This document shows positions 30,672 through 39,348 of a stretch of 64,000 nt of DNA, one piece after another (position 1 is the first letter of the stretch; every line of letters starts with the position of its first letter). Source of the DNA: Vulcanimicrobium sp035943995 (lineage in GTDB: Bacteria > Vulcanimicrobiota > Vulcanimicrobiia > Vulcanimicrobiales > Vulcanimicrobiaceae). Location: contig DASZBS010000057.1 in the NCBI GenBank assembly GCA_035943995.1, positions 1 through 64,000 of the forward strand, in the 5' to 3' direction. Position numbers and translations under genes: made by a program. The notes below the pieces were generated by a model. It was not told the DNA's origin. It did no database searches and saw only the letters and a program-made list of their open reading frames with translations.

Positions 30672-30696
30672 ATCCTTCGACAAGCTCAGGATGACA
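30672..30696. repeat. Dispersed repeat, copy 3
   Basis: ATCCTTCGACAAGCTCAGGA followed by TGACA, in the 52-base gap between the convergent hom and GGDEF-ATPase genes. Compared with copy 2 the two flanking G-C positions have changed together (CCCTT/AGGG to TCCTT/AGGA), so the outer base pair is kept, as expected for a functional hairpin. Confidence 0.8.
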
Positions 30697-30703
30697 TGAG
30701 GGG

Positions 30704-33655
30704 TTAGTTCGGGCCGTTTGCTTCGAGGAGGGCGAGGAACGCGTCGGTCATCAGCAGCAGCTCTGCTTCGTTGATGATGCGGCCGTGCGCGACGAAGTCG
30801 TCGTAGTCTGGCCAGAGGCGCGCGCGCAGCACGTCGATCACGGGATCGCGCCAGAAGCACTGGATCGGCAGGAACGGCGTCGCTTCGGCCTTCGCGCGGC
30901 GCTCGGCGGCGCCGATCAATGCGGCGGCGAGCGCGTCGTCGCCGGCGCGCTGCACGATGCGCGCCGTGAAGTCGAACGCCATGAGCGCGAGCGCGCCCGG
31001 CGTGCCGTCGACGGCCGCGAGCACCTCGCGCATATTCCGCGCGGCGTGGCCGATGTCGTCGTTGATCTCGTGCAAGAGCGCGCCCACGCACAGCAGGTGG
31101 GCCGTCGTCGTGCGGTTGCCGAACGCGCGGCTCTCTTCGATCGCGGACTCGATGAGCGGCGCGGCCGCGTCGACGTCGCCGCGCGCGCACAGCGACTCCG
31201 CGAGGTTGCCCTGCATCACCAGCGCGTTGAGGTCGTCGCCCAGCTCGCGGAAGATCGTTGCCGCGTCGTGGAAGCGCTCCACGGCTTCGTCGTGGTCGAG
31301 CCGGAAGTCGAACGCCACCGTGCCTAGCGCGCCGATCGCAATCGCTTCGCCGCGGCGGTTCCTGATGCGCACGTTCATCTCGCGGCCGAGCCGGAACAGG
31401 CGCTCCGCCTCGTCGTACTCGCCCCGGAACTTCGCGACGATCCCCAGGAAGTTCAGCACCGGCGAGCGGTCGTACACGTCGCGGTCGCCGAGCAGCGCGT
31501 CGGCGGCGCGCGCGTGCGTTTCCGTGCCGACGAGATCGCCTTGCACGAACGCGATGCGCGCCGTCGCGGCGTGCAGGCGCGCGCGCAGCAGCGGCGCAAG
31601 CGCTTCGCTGCGCTCGACGAACATCTCGCAGCGCACGCGGCCTTCGTGCGGGTGGCGCACCGCGAACCACTGGCGCACCGCGGCGATGCACAGCTCGGCG
31701 CCCACGGCGGTCAGGTCGTCGTCGCGCAGCGCGCGGTCCAGCGCGGCGCGCACCTCGTCGATGACGGTCTCGCTCTCCATCAGCGCGGCGCGGTTGGTGC
31801 CGGTGCCGGAACGCGCGGCGATCGCGTCGAGCCGCTCGCGGCACCAGCGCACGTGCGCGGCGTGCGCGGCGCGGCGGTACTCCGCGGCGGACGGCAGCGT
31901 GTCGGCGGCGTCGCGCACGGGGTCGATCATGCGCCAGCGCGTGATGCCGTCGTGCGACGCGGCGTCGAGCAGCGAGCGGCTCGCCATTGCGCGCAGCAGC
32001 ACGTCGGCGCGCCGCGCGTCGATGCGGTCGACCGGGATCACCGTCGCGGCGTCGGACGCCGAGAAGCTGCCGCGGAACGCGGCGACGGCGCCGAACACGA
32101 TCGCTTCGTCCGGATCGAGCGCGCCGACGGCGCTTGCGAGCAGCGAGCCCAGCGTCGCGCGGTCGGTGGATTCGCTGTCGTCATGATCGCGCGCGAACGC
32201 GTGCAGGAGGGCTTCCGCCGTGGTGCCGGCGAGGCGGCCGACGGCGAGCTCGATCGCGAGCGGCGAGCCCGCAAGCCGGCGCAGCAGGGCGGCGACGTGC
32301 GGATCGTTCGGCTCGGCGGTGACGCCCGTTGCGGCGGCGCGGTCCGCGAACAGCGCGCGCGACGCAGTCTCGTCGAGCGCGTGCAGGCGGATGACCGACT
32401 CGTCGAACGCGTCGAGCGCGACGCGGCTGGTGGTGAGGAAGCGCAGCGGCGTGCCCGCGAGCTCGTCGAGCACGTCGCGGCAGGCTTCGGCGCCGCGCTC
32501 GCAGCCGTCGAGCACGACGAGCGTCGGGTCGGTGACGGCGGTTGCGACCGCGTGCGCGACGTCGCCCGGGGCGGTGACGCTCAGCGCCGCGCCGATGCGC
32601 GCGAAGATCTCGTCGCGGTTGGTCGCGCCGAGTGCGTCGACGAAGCGCACGTGCACGAAGCGCGCGGCGGCTTCGTGCGCGACCGCGAGCGCGAGCCGGG
32701 TCTTGCCGAGGCCGGCCGCGCCGGTGACGGTGACGACGCGGTGCGCTTCGATGGCGCGGCTCACCGACGTGACGTCCTCGTCGCGGCCGATCAGCGCGGA
32801 GAACGGCTGCGGCAGCGCGTCGTCGGCGGCGTGCTCGCGCGCGTAGCCGTCGGCGGCCACGCGGTCGCGGCCTTCGGCCTTGGCGCGGTACAATTCGCGG
32901 TCGGCGGCGGCGAACAGCTCTTGCACGTTGCCGCCGAACGCGGGCTCGGTCGCCGCGACGCCGACGCTCACCGTGAGCCGGCCCGCTTTGCCGACCGGGT
33001 GCTGGATCGCGAGCGCGGCGACGGCGGCGCGGATGCGTTCGGCGGCGGCGATCCCGCCTTCGAGCGACGTCGCGGGCAAGATCGCGGCGAACTCCTCGCC
33101 GCCGTAGCGCGCGAAGCGGTCGCCCGCGCGCTGCAGCGTCGCCGATGCGGCGTGCGCGACGCGGCGCAGCGCGTCGTCGCCGGCGAGGTGCCCATGGCGG
33201 TCGTTGTAGACTTTGAAATAATCGATGTCCAGGATCGCGACGACCAGCGACGTGCGGTCGCGCGCCGCGCGCTTCCACTCCTCGCGCAAACGGGCGTCGA
33301 ACGTGCGGCGGTTCGCGACGCCGGTGAGGCCGTCGGTCTGCGCGGATTCGGCGAGGAAGCGCGCGGCGAGCGCGAGCGTGACGATGAGCGCGAGGTCGTC
33401 GTGCACGAGCACGTCGCCCGACACGAGCAGCGCGCCGTCGACGTCGATGTCGGTCAGCGCGATCTCCGTCGCGCGCTCGCCGAGCGCGCCGGACTGGCCG
33501 CGCATCGCGCGGCCGTCGCGGTACACGGCCAGCGCGACGCCTTCCGCGCCGAGGTCGTCGCGCAGCTCGGACGCGGCGGACGCGAGCGCGTCGGCGAGCG
33601 GCTGCGCGCCGCGCAAGACGTTCGCGACGCGGCGGGCGGCGAGCGCGGTCAGCAT
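30704..33655 (-). CDS. Diguanylate cyclase fused to a STAND-like ATPase and TPR region
   Basis: This 983-residue protein is an unusual fusion. Residues 1-100 look like a GAF-type sensor. A GGDEF-family domain follows with an intact active-site GGEEF (185-189) and an intact inhibitory site RAGD (176-179). From residue 288 there is an ATPase of the AfsR/STAND type with Walker A GAAGLGKT (312-319), Walker B-like LVVLDGCERG and FLTTSR. The C-terminal 400 residues are helical repeats of TPR type (EGRVRCEMFVERSEALAPLL, then RGEYDEAERLFRLGREMNV). There is no DNA-binding domain. It could couple a nucleotide-dependent assembly switch to c-di-GMP synthesis. The start ATG at 33655 overlaps the upstream GGKEF gene by seven bases. 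Confidence 0.85.
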   Translation of the reverse strand: MLTALAARRVANVLRGAQPLADALASAASELRDDLGAEGVALAVYRDGRAMRGQSGALGERATEIALTDIDVDGALLVSGDVLVHDDLALIVTLALAARFLAESAQTDGLTGVANRRTFDARLREEWKRAARDRTSLVVAILDIDYFKVYNDRHGHLAGDDALRRVAHAASATLQRAGDRFARYGGEEFAAILPATSLEGGIAAAERIRAAVAALAIQHPVGKAGRLTVSVGVAATEPAFGGNVQELFAAADRELYRAKAEGRDRVAADGYAREHAADDALPQPFSALIGRDEDVTSVSRAIEAHRVVTVTGAAGLGKTRLALAVAHEAAARFVHVRFVDALGATNRDEIFARIGAALSVTAPGDVAHAVATAVTDPTLVVLDGCERGAEACRDVLDELAGTPLRFLTTSRVALDAFDESVIRLHALDETASRALFADRAAATGVTAEPNDPHVAALLRRLAGSPLAIELAVGRLAGTTAEALLHAFARDHDDSESTDRATLGSLLASAVGALDPDEAIVFGAVAAFRGSFSASDAATVIPVDRIDARRADVLLRAMASRSLLDAASHDGITRWRMIDPVRDAADTLPSAAEYRRAAHAAHVRWCRERLDAIAARSGTGTNRAALMESETVIDEVRAALDRALRDDDLTAVGAELCIAAVRQWFAVRHPHEGRVRCEMFVERSEALAPLLRARLHAATARIAFVQGDLVGTETHARAADALLGDRDVYDRSPVLNFLGIVAKFRGEYDEAERLFRLGREMNVRIRNRRGEAIAIGALGTVAFDFRLDHDEAVERFHDAATIFRELGDDLNALVMQGNLAESLCARGDVDAAAPLIESAIEESRAFGNRTTTAHLLCVGALLHEINDDIGHAARNMREVLAAVDGTPGALALMAFDFTARIVQRAGDDALAAALIGAAERRAKAEATPFLPIQCFWRDPVIDVLRARLWPDYDDFVAHGRIINEAELLLMTDAFLALLEANGPN

Positions 33656-35340
33656 CGCGCGGCCTCCGGCTCCGGCGGCGGCGCGAGAACCGGTTCGTCG
33701 GCGACGACGCGCGCGCGGCCCATCGCTTTGGCGACGTACGCGGCGGTGTTCGTGCGGCGCAGCAGATCCTGCGCGGTGGCGGTGGTGGTCGTGGCGGCGG
33801 TTTGATTCGATGGGGCGATCGCGGCGACGCCGATGCTGGCGGTGAGGCGGCGCAGCGGTGCGCCACCGTGCGCGATCTCGAGTGCGTCGACCGCTGCGAG
33901 GACGGCGTTTGCGACGTGCTTCGCGGTGCGGAGATCGGTGTGCGGGAGGAGCGCGAGGAACTCTTTGCCGCCGTAGCGGCCCGCGAGCGCGCCCGTTTGG
34001 TGCGATACGGTGACGGACAGCGCGGCGGCGATGCGGCGCAGAACGTCGTCGCCGGCGTGGTGGCCGTAGAATTCGTTGTAGCGGTGGAAGTGGTCGACGT
34101 CGACGAGCAGCGCGGCGAGCGGCGCGTGCGCGGCGGCGGCGTTTTCGCACGCGGCCGCGAGCGCGGCGTCGAGCGCGGGGCGGTTCGCGAGGCCGGTGAG
34201 GCCGTCGAGGTGCGCGGGGTTCGGTTGCGGGAGGCGTGCGGGTTCGGGCTCGCGTGCGAGCTCGTCGCGGTGGTGTTCACGTTCGCGTTCGATTTCGCGC
34301 TCGTGTTTGCGTTGGCGTTCGTGTTCGCGTTGCGCAAACAGCGCGAGCGCGAGGAGCGGTGCGGCGAGCACCGTCGCGGCGAGCGGTGCGGCTTGCACCA
34401 GTGCGCTGTTCGCGGGGACGGCGCCGAGGGCGATACCCAGCGCGGCCAGGGCGGTCGCGGCGATGAAATAGCGCGCGCCTGCGATGCCGTTGCGCGCGGC
34501 GGCGACGGCGATCGCGACGAACGCGAGGTCGAGTGCGATGAGCGCGGCTTGCATGAGGACGTCCGGGAGCGGCCAGAGATCTTGCAGGACGTCGCCGCCG
34601 GCGACCGCGGCAACGTTGAGCGCGACGAGCGACCACGCCGCAAGCCGGATGCCGCGCGCGGCGTGCGCGCGGCCGGCGAACCCGAGCGCGAGCATCGTCA
34701 GCGCGACGAACACGAGCGATTGCAGCGCGGCGTGCAGCGGCTGGCTGATCTCGGGCGGCGGGCGCACGAGGCCGAGCCAGGGGATCGTGAGGCCCGCTTG
34801 CGCCGCGAGCGCGGCCGCGAGGTAGCCGCAGGCGCGCGAGCGGCGCGTCGCGGCGAGGATGCCGTGGACGAGCGCGAGCGCGGCGAGCGCGCCGAACGCG
34901 GCGGCGTACCACCACGTGCGCCAGGCGATCTGCGCGAGCTGTTCGGCGGTGAGGAGATACGGCGGCGCGGCGGCGCTGACCGTGGCGGCTGCGAGCTCGA
35001 TGCGGTCGGCCTGCCACGCGTCGGCCGGCAGACGGACGCCCAGCATGCGGCCGGGGAGGCCGGCGGCGGCGGCGAGCGTGCGGCGGCGGGCGCCGGGGCC
35101 GACGACCGTGACCGTGATGTCGCGGACGAACCAGGGCGTGCCGACGTAGAGCGCGGTGTCGGCCGGCGGGACGCGGAACGTGGCGCGCATGGTGGCCGGG
35201 CGCAGCAGCGACGCCGCGGGGGACTCGCCCGCGAGCGCTCCGCCCACGCGCGCGACCGGCACGTTCGCGTCCGCCGCCGGTGCGGGGACCGGCAGAAACG
35301 AAGCAGCGAGCGCGACGAGAACGGCGGCGCGGCGGGTCAC
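33649..35340 (-). CDS. 7TM-DISM-like sensor with degenerate GGKEF domain
   Basis: This 563-residue membrane protein has a signal peptide (MTRRAAVLVALAASFLPVPA), a periplasmic beta-rich region to about residue 130, and seven or so membrane helices (about residues 135-335). A charged coiled-coil linker very rich in Arg, Glu and His follows (REHERQRKHEREIEREREHH), then a GGDEF-family domain. The active-site motif reads GGKEF: a Lys replaces the acidic third residue needed for metal binding. The inhibitory RxxD is also missing (QTGA). The domain is probably catalytically dead and may bind c-di-GMP or GTP or regulate its neighbour. The start is GTG at 35340, and the stop overlaps the GGEEF-ATPase gene. 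Confidence 0.83.
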   Translation of the reverse strand: MTRRAAVLVALAASFLPVPAPAADANVPVARVGGALAGESPAASLLRPATMRATFRVPPADTALYVGTPWFVRDITVTVVGPGARRRTLAAAAGLPGRMLGVRLPADAWQADRIELAAATVSAAAPPYLLTAEQLAQIAWRTWWYAAAFGALAALALVHGILAATRRSRACGYLAAALAAQAGLTIPWLGLVRPPPEISQPLHAALQSLVFVALTMLALGFAGRAHAARGIRLAAWSLVALNVAAVAGGDVLQDLWPLPDVLMQAALIALDLAFVAIAVAAARNGIAGARYFIAATALAALGIALGAVPANSALVQAAPLAATVLAAPLLALALFAQREHERQRKHEREIEREREHHRDELAREPEPARLPQPNPAHLDGLTGLANRPALDAALAAACENAAAAHAPLAALLVDVDHFHRYNEFYGHHAGDDVLRRIAAALSVTVSHQTGALAGRYGGKEFLALLPHTDLRTAKHVANAVLAAVDALEIAHGGAPLRRLTASIGVAAIAPSNQTAATTTTATAQDLLRRTNTAAYVAKAMGRARVVADEPVLAPPPEPEAARC

Positions 35341-35345
35341 CTACT

Positions 35346-35753
35346 CTATTTCGGCCGAACGGGCGCGAAGCGTTCGTCCGGTCGGAAATGCAGGACCAAC
35401 GTCCCTCGGAAGCGTGGCCGACCGGTCCGAGCCACCTTGGCGAGTGTTTCCGTCGATTGCCGCGGCAAGATCATCCGGCTGTCGTCGATGAGGCACACCA
35501 CGACCGGGCCGTACCCGCGCGCGAGAACGTCGGCAAGTTCACGTGCGCACGTTGCCGCCCTCGCGACGAGGAGCAAGCAATTGCGCGCGTTTGCGCGACG
35601 ACGGCTCGACGCGAACGTCGAACGCGGACAGGAGCGCGAGTCCGTATGCCAGATATATGACGCTGAAATGCCACTGCGGCGAAGGTGGCGGCGCGCATGA
35701 TTCGACGGCGCGCGAACGTGATAACCGGCGGACGTGCGATGCGTTGATGCCAT
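35346..35753 (-). CDS. Doubtful small protein upstream of the GGKEF gene
   Basis: This frame of up to 135 residues ends five bases before the GGKEF gene start and could be the first gene of that operon. The last 75 residues (LLLVARAATCARELADVLAR, then GYGPVVVCLIDDSRMILPRQ) look protein-like. The N-terminal part is Arg/His/Ser-rich and less convincing, so the real start may lie downstream at a non-ATG codon. No family is recognised. Confidence 0.35.
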   Translation of the reverse strand: MASTHRTSAGYHVRAPSNHARRHLRRSGISASYIWHTDSRSCPRSTFASSRRRANARNCLLLVARAATCARELADVLARGYGPVVVCLIDDSRMILPRQSTETLAKVARTGRPRFRGTLVLHFRPDERFAPVRPK

Positions 35754-35955
35754 GCGTCGCCTACGGTGTATGATTATCGTGCTGGCACAAACATGGCACT
35801 CGCCGTACGGGCTCGCACGATCTCGACAGCGTACTACAAGACTCATCGAGTCGTAATCTCGAGCGGTCACTCTGGCGCCCGAAACGACGCCGTGCGAAGT
35901 CTTTGACCGGAGACGGCAGTGAAAGATCTTCTCTCCAGACTCAGGCCAAGCGCGG

Positions 35956-35984
35956 TAGACGTGTTCGGTTTGCCGTTCTAAAAT
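35956..35984 (+). promoter_or_regulatory. Promoter of the TonB-receptor-like gene
   Basis: The -35 is TAGACG (35956-35961) and the -10 is TAAAAT (35979-35984, five of six), with a 17-base spacer. The start would be near 35991, leaving an untranslated leader of about 50 bases that carries a GGAG ribosome-binding site. Confidence 0.5.
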
Positions 35985-36042
35985 CTCGGCCCCGCGCGAG
36001 GACGCACATCGTCCCGCGCAGCGCGGAGAATGGAGAGTTTGC

Positions 36043-39000
36043 ATGTCTTCGATGCCTGCTGTTCGCAAGGCCGATAACCTTGTTCGTGCCGCGCGTGGGC
36101 CCAATTCGCTGCGGCGAGTCATTGCGAGCCTTGCGATGGCGCTCGCATTCATCCTCAGCGCAACGCCGAGTTTCGCGCAGGCGACCACCGGAACGATCTC
36201 CGGCACGGTGACGGCGCAGAGCGGTAAGCCGCTCGCCGGGGTCGCGGTCACGGCCGTCGCGCCGTCACAGCGTTACACCACGACCACCCAAGCAAACGGG
36301 TTTTTCAGTATCACCGGCGTCTCCGCCGACACCTATTCGATCACGTTCAACGTTTCCGGCTATCAGCAACTGAGCGAGAACGGGGTGACGGTCAACGCGG
36401 GACAGAGCGTGACCGTGTCGCCCATGCTGGCGAGCCAGCTGCAAAACATCGGTCGTACGCAGTCGCGCAGCGGTGCGTCCGCCTTTCAGCCCACGCAGAC
36501 CACGGACACGTACACCTCCGGGACGACGCAGATGCAGACGATCCTGGGCAAGGAAAACGGGAACAACGAGGCGTTGCTGCTGGCCTCGGTGCCGGGCGCC
36601 ACGTTCGATGCGACGGGCTTTCCGGTGTTGCGCGGAGGGCGCGAGAACGAGGAAGGCTTCCAGTTCGAGGGCATCAACTACGTGGATCCGTTCACGAACC
36701 AGTTCGTGAACAGCCTCATTCTCAACGGCGCGGCGCAGTTTCAGGTGACGCCGGGAGCGGGTAATGCTTCGAGCGGGAACGCGGGAACCGGCACCATCAA
36801 CGTCGTTGCGAAGCGCGGAAAGCTCCCGAGCTTCGGATCGCTCGACATCGAAGCGTACGCGCCGCGGTCGGAGCAGACCGCCCAGCTGGAGTACGGCTGG
36901 GCCACGCCGACCGGCAGGATCTCGGATTACACGTCATTCTACGGCGACCGGGTCGGCGGGTTTCAGTACGGCGCGGGCGGCCAGTCGGCTCAGCTCATCG
37001 GCCAGCAGAACGGGCGCGCCAATCAATGGGCGAACGATTTTCTGAATAACTTCGTGTACAAGTTCGGCAAGGACAACGCGCAGTCCGTGCAGTTCTTCTA
37101 TCAAAACACCCAGTTCAATCTGCACCTCGGAAACGCGTTCGTGAAACAGCCGAACGGGTCGTTCACGCTGAACGGTGCGCCGGTGTATTTCAAGAACAAC
37201 GACCCGCTGTACTTGCTCTTCACCGGTGCGACGTCGGGGCTGTCGACGGCGCAAATTCAAGCGCTCGAGCCGTTCAGCGCCGGGCAAACATCGGTGACGC
37301 AGTTCCTCGGCGGACCCGGCGGGCGGTATCCCCTCGGCGGCACCCAGCCGAATGAAACCTTCAAGCTCCAATACTCGAACAACATCAGCTCGACGCTGTT
37401 CGCCACCGCGAAGTACTACGAAGTCAACAACGTCGAAGTGTTCGACAACATCTATAATGGGCAGAACTTCGATAATGGTGACTCCGTCGCACAGCAAGGC
37501 GGGTGGGCCCGCGGTGTCACGCTGGACTTCACCAAACAGCTGAATTCCCGCAACCTCGTTGGATTCGGCGCCGACTATCGGTACCTGCATCCCGTCTTCG
37601 GCCAGATCACGGGCACGGGCGGGCTCTGGAACCTCTTCGCAGCCAACGGCTACGAAGTGGCGGACTTCCTTCCGAACAACAACGCATGTCCGGCGGGGCC
37701 CGGGAATTGCGGCTACCTGCTCGGCAACAACCAAGGCGGTACGGCTTACATCGCGCCGGGCACCAAGGTTCCGCGCGCGAACGAGTCCGCCGCGACGAAT
37801 CGCAACGACTACTCGCTCTACATTCAAGACACGTATACGCCGACCTCGCAGCTGAAGGTCGACGTGGGGCTTCGTCTCGACGGAACGCACTGGCGTTATC
37901 CGAAGTGCGACATCAATACGTGCCTCCCGACCTCCGAAGGCTTCTTCACCACCGGGCCCAACAAGGGTCAGCCGGATCCGTCGCAGGACCAATTCAACTA
38001 CGATCCGCAGACCCGCGACTCGAAGGTGCTGCAGCCTCGCATCGCCGTCGCGTACCAATTCACGCCGCGCGACTCCATCCGCGTCGCCTACGGACGCAGC
38101 GTGCAGTTCCCCCTCATCGCCAACGTCGATACGACGAATAACCTTGCCGGCCAGCTGTACGGCGCGTATGCGGGCGTCCCGTCGTTCGACGTCAACCGGT
38201 ACGACCCGGCACTCGGCATGCCCGGAAACCCGCTGTTCGCGGCCCGCTTCTGCGGTACGACCTTCGACCGTGTCTGCACCAGTTATGCGGATCAGCTGAC
38301 ATGGGAGAACGCGGCCAACTGGGCGGGCATCCCGATCACGCCGCTGCTCCCGACCACGTTCAACAATTGGGAAGCGTCGTATTCGCACTCGTTCGGACAT
38401 CAGGTCGCGATGAAGGTGACCCCGTTCTACCGCAAGGCATACAACGCGATCGCGACCGCGCAGCAGCCGCTGCTCAAGAACGGCCAGCAAACGCTGGACG
38501 CCAACGGGGTTCCGCTATTGGGCCCGGCGTTGGCGACGAATCTGGGCCACAGCCAGATCACGGGCGTGGAGTTCTTCGTCACCAAGGAAGCTGCGTACGG
38601 CCTCTCCGGCCAATTGTCGCTGACGTATCAGAACGAGTTTTCCAACGTCATACCGACGTCGGCAAGCGAAAACTTCTTCCCATCGGTTCCCTTCAACTCG
38701 CTTCAGCTGGGGAACCAGTACCGAGTCGGATTTCTGTCGCCGCTCGCCGGCATACTCGCGCTGAGCTATCGGACGCACAGCGGCTGGCGTGTCAATCCGA
38801 CGATCGCGTACGATCACGGCTTCCCGATGGGCGCCGGGCTCGTGACACCGTTCACGGTGAACGGCAAGCCGTACGACCTGCCGAATACGAACGTGACGAT
38901 CAACACGCAACTCGGCGGAACGGCCGGAGCTACCCAGTACGTCGATCCCCAGAATCCGGGCTCCGTGTTCGCGCCGAACATCTCCGCAACACGCGGCACG

Positions 39001-39339
39001 GCCGAGGGAAATAGCGCGGGCGGCGTTCTGAGTCGTGCAAAAGTCGTGACGCAGATGAGCCTCGAGTTCACGCCGCCGCGCAACTCGCATAGCACGTACG
39101 GCGTGCTCGTGACCAACCTGTTCAACAGTCTCTATAACAACACGCGGACCCTGAACCCCCGTTATCAGCCGGTGGCGACCGGGCGCGCAGCACCGTATTC
39201 CGGATACACGTCTTTTGCGACGAACCCGGCGTTTCTCGAAAGCTACAACTACACGCAGCGCAACGGCAATCTCCCCTACTTGTTCCAGGCGAGCAACATC
39301 GGTCGCACCGCCGAATTCTACTATCAGCTGCACCTTTAG
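36043..39339 (+). CDS. TonB-dependent-receptor-like outer-membrane protein with N-terminal carboxypeptidase-regulatory-like domain
   Basis: This 1098-residue protein is of the Oar/TonB-receptor type. A long signal peptide (residues 1-45, cleavage at PSFAQA) precedes a carboxypeptidase-regulatory-like domain (GTISGTVTAQSGKPLAGVAV, then GFFSITGVSADTYSITF). A plug-like region follows around residues 130-260 (LLASVPGATFDATGFPVLRG and later GAGNASSGNAGTGTINVVAK), and then a long beta-barrel rich in aromatic and Asn/Gln strands. The C-terminus ends in the Leu-His-Leu typical of barrel ends (RTAEFYYQLHL). No clear TonB box was identified. It probably imports or binds a large ligand and is cotranscribed with the lipoprotein that follows after nine bases. 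Confidence 0.88.
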   Translation: MSSMPAVRKADNLVRAARGPNSLRRVIASLAMALAFILSATPSFAQATTGTISGTVTAQSGKPLAGVAVTAVAPSQRYTTTTQANGFFSITGVSADTYSITFNVSGYQQLSENGVTVNAGQSVTVSPMLASQLQNIGRTQSRSGASAFQPTQTTDTYTSGTTQMQTILGKENGNNEALLLASVPGATFDATGFPVLRGGRENEEGFQFEGINYVDPFTNQFVNSLILNGAAQFQVTPGAGNASSGNAGTGTINVVAKRGKLPSFGSLDIEAYAPRSEQTAQLEYGWATPTGRISDYTSFYGDRVGGFQYGAGGQSAQLIGQQNGRANQWANDFLNNFVYKFGKDNAQSVQFFYQNTQFNLHLGNAFVKQPNGSFTLNGAPVYFKNNDPLYLLFTGATSGLSTAQIQALEPFSAGQTSVTQFLGGPGGRYPLGGTQPNETFKLQYSNNISSTLFATAKYYEVNNVEVFDNIYNGQNFDNGDSVAQQGGWARGVTLDFTKQLNSRNLVGFGADYRYLHPVFGQITGTGGLWNLFAANGYEVADFLPNNNACPAGPGNCGYLLGNNQGGTAYIAPGTKVPRANESAATNRNDYSLYIQDTYTPTSQLKVDVGLRLDGTHWRYPKCDINTCLPTSEGFFTTGPNKGQPDPSQDQFNYDPQTRDSKVLQPRIAVAYQFTPRDSIRVAYGRSVQFPLIANVDTTNNLAGQLYGAYAGVPSFDVNRYDPALGMPGNPLFAARFCGTTFDRVCTSYADQLTWENAANWAGIPITPLLPTTFNNWEASYSHSFGHQVAMKVTPFYRKAYNAIATAQQPLLKNGQQTLDANGVPLLGPALATNLGHSQITGVEFFVTKEAAYGLSGQLSLTYQNEFSNVIPTSASENFFPSVPFNSLQLGNQYRVGFLSPLAGILALSYRTHSGWRVNPTIAYDHGFPMGAGLVTPFTVNGKPYDLPNTNVTINTQLGGTAGATQYVDPQNPGSVFAPNISATRGTAEGNSAGGVLSRAKVVTQMSLEFTPPRNSHSTYGVLVTNLFNSLYNNTRTLNPRYQPVATGRAAPYSGYTSFATNPAFLESYNYTQRNGNLPYLFQASNIGRTAEFYYQLHL

Positions 39340-39348
39340 GAGAGATCG

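Noticed and set aside
33656..34150. N-terminal extension of the GGDEF-ATPase protein
   Set aside because: The extra 165 codons are Arg-rich and lie antiparallel in frame to nothing conserved but overlap the GGKEF gene fully; the ATG at 33655 gives a natural start with a short overlap.
34196..34340. A tandem DNA repeat of GCGTTCGTGTT-like units
   Set aside because: It is the coding sequence for a Arg/Glu/His-rich coiled-coil linker in the GGKEF protein; the repetition reflects codon use, not an independent repeat.
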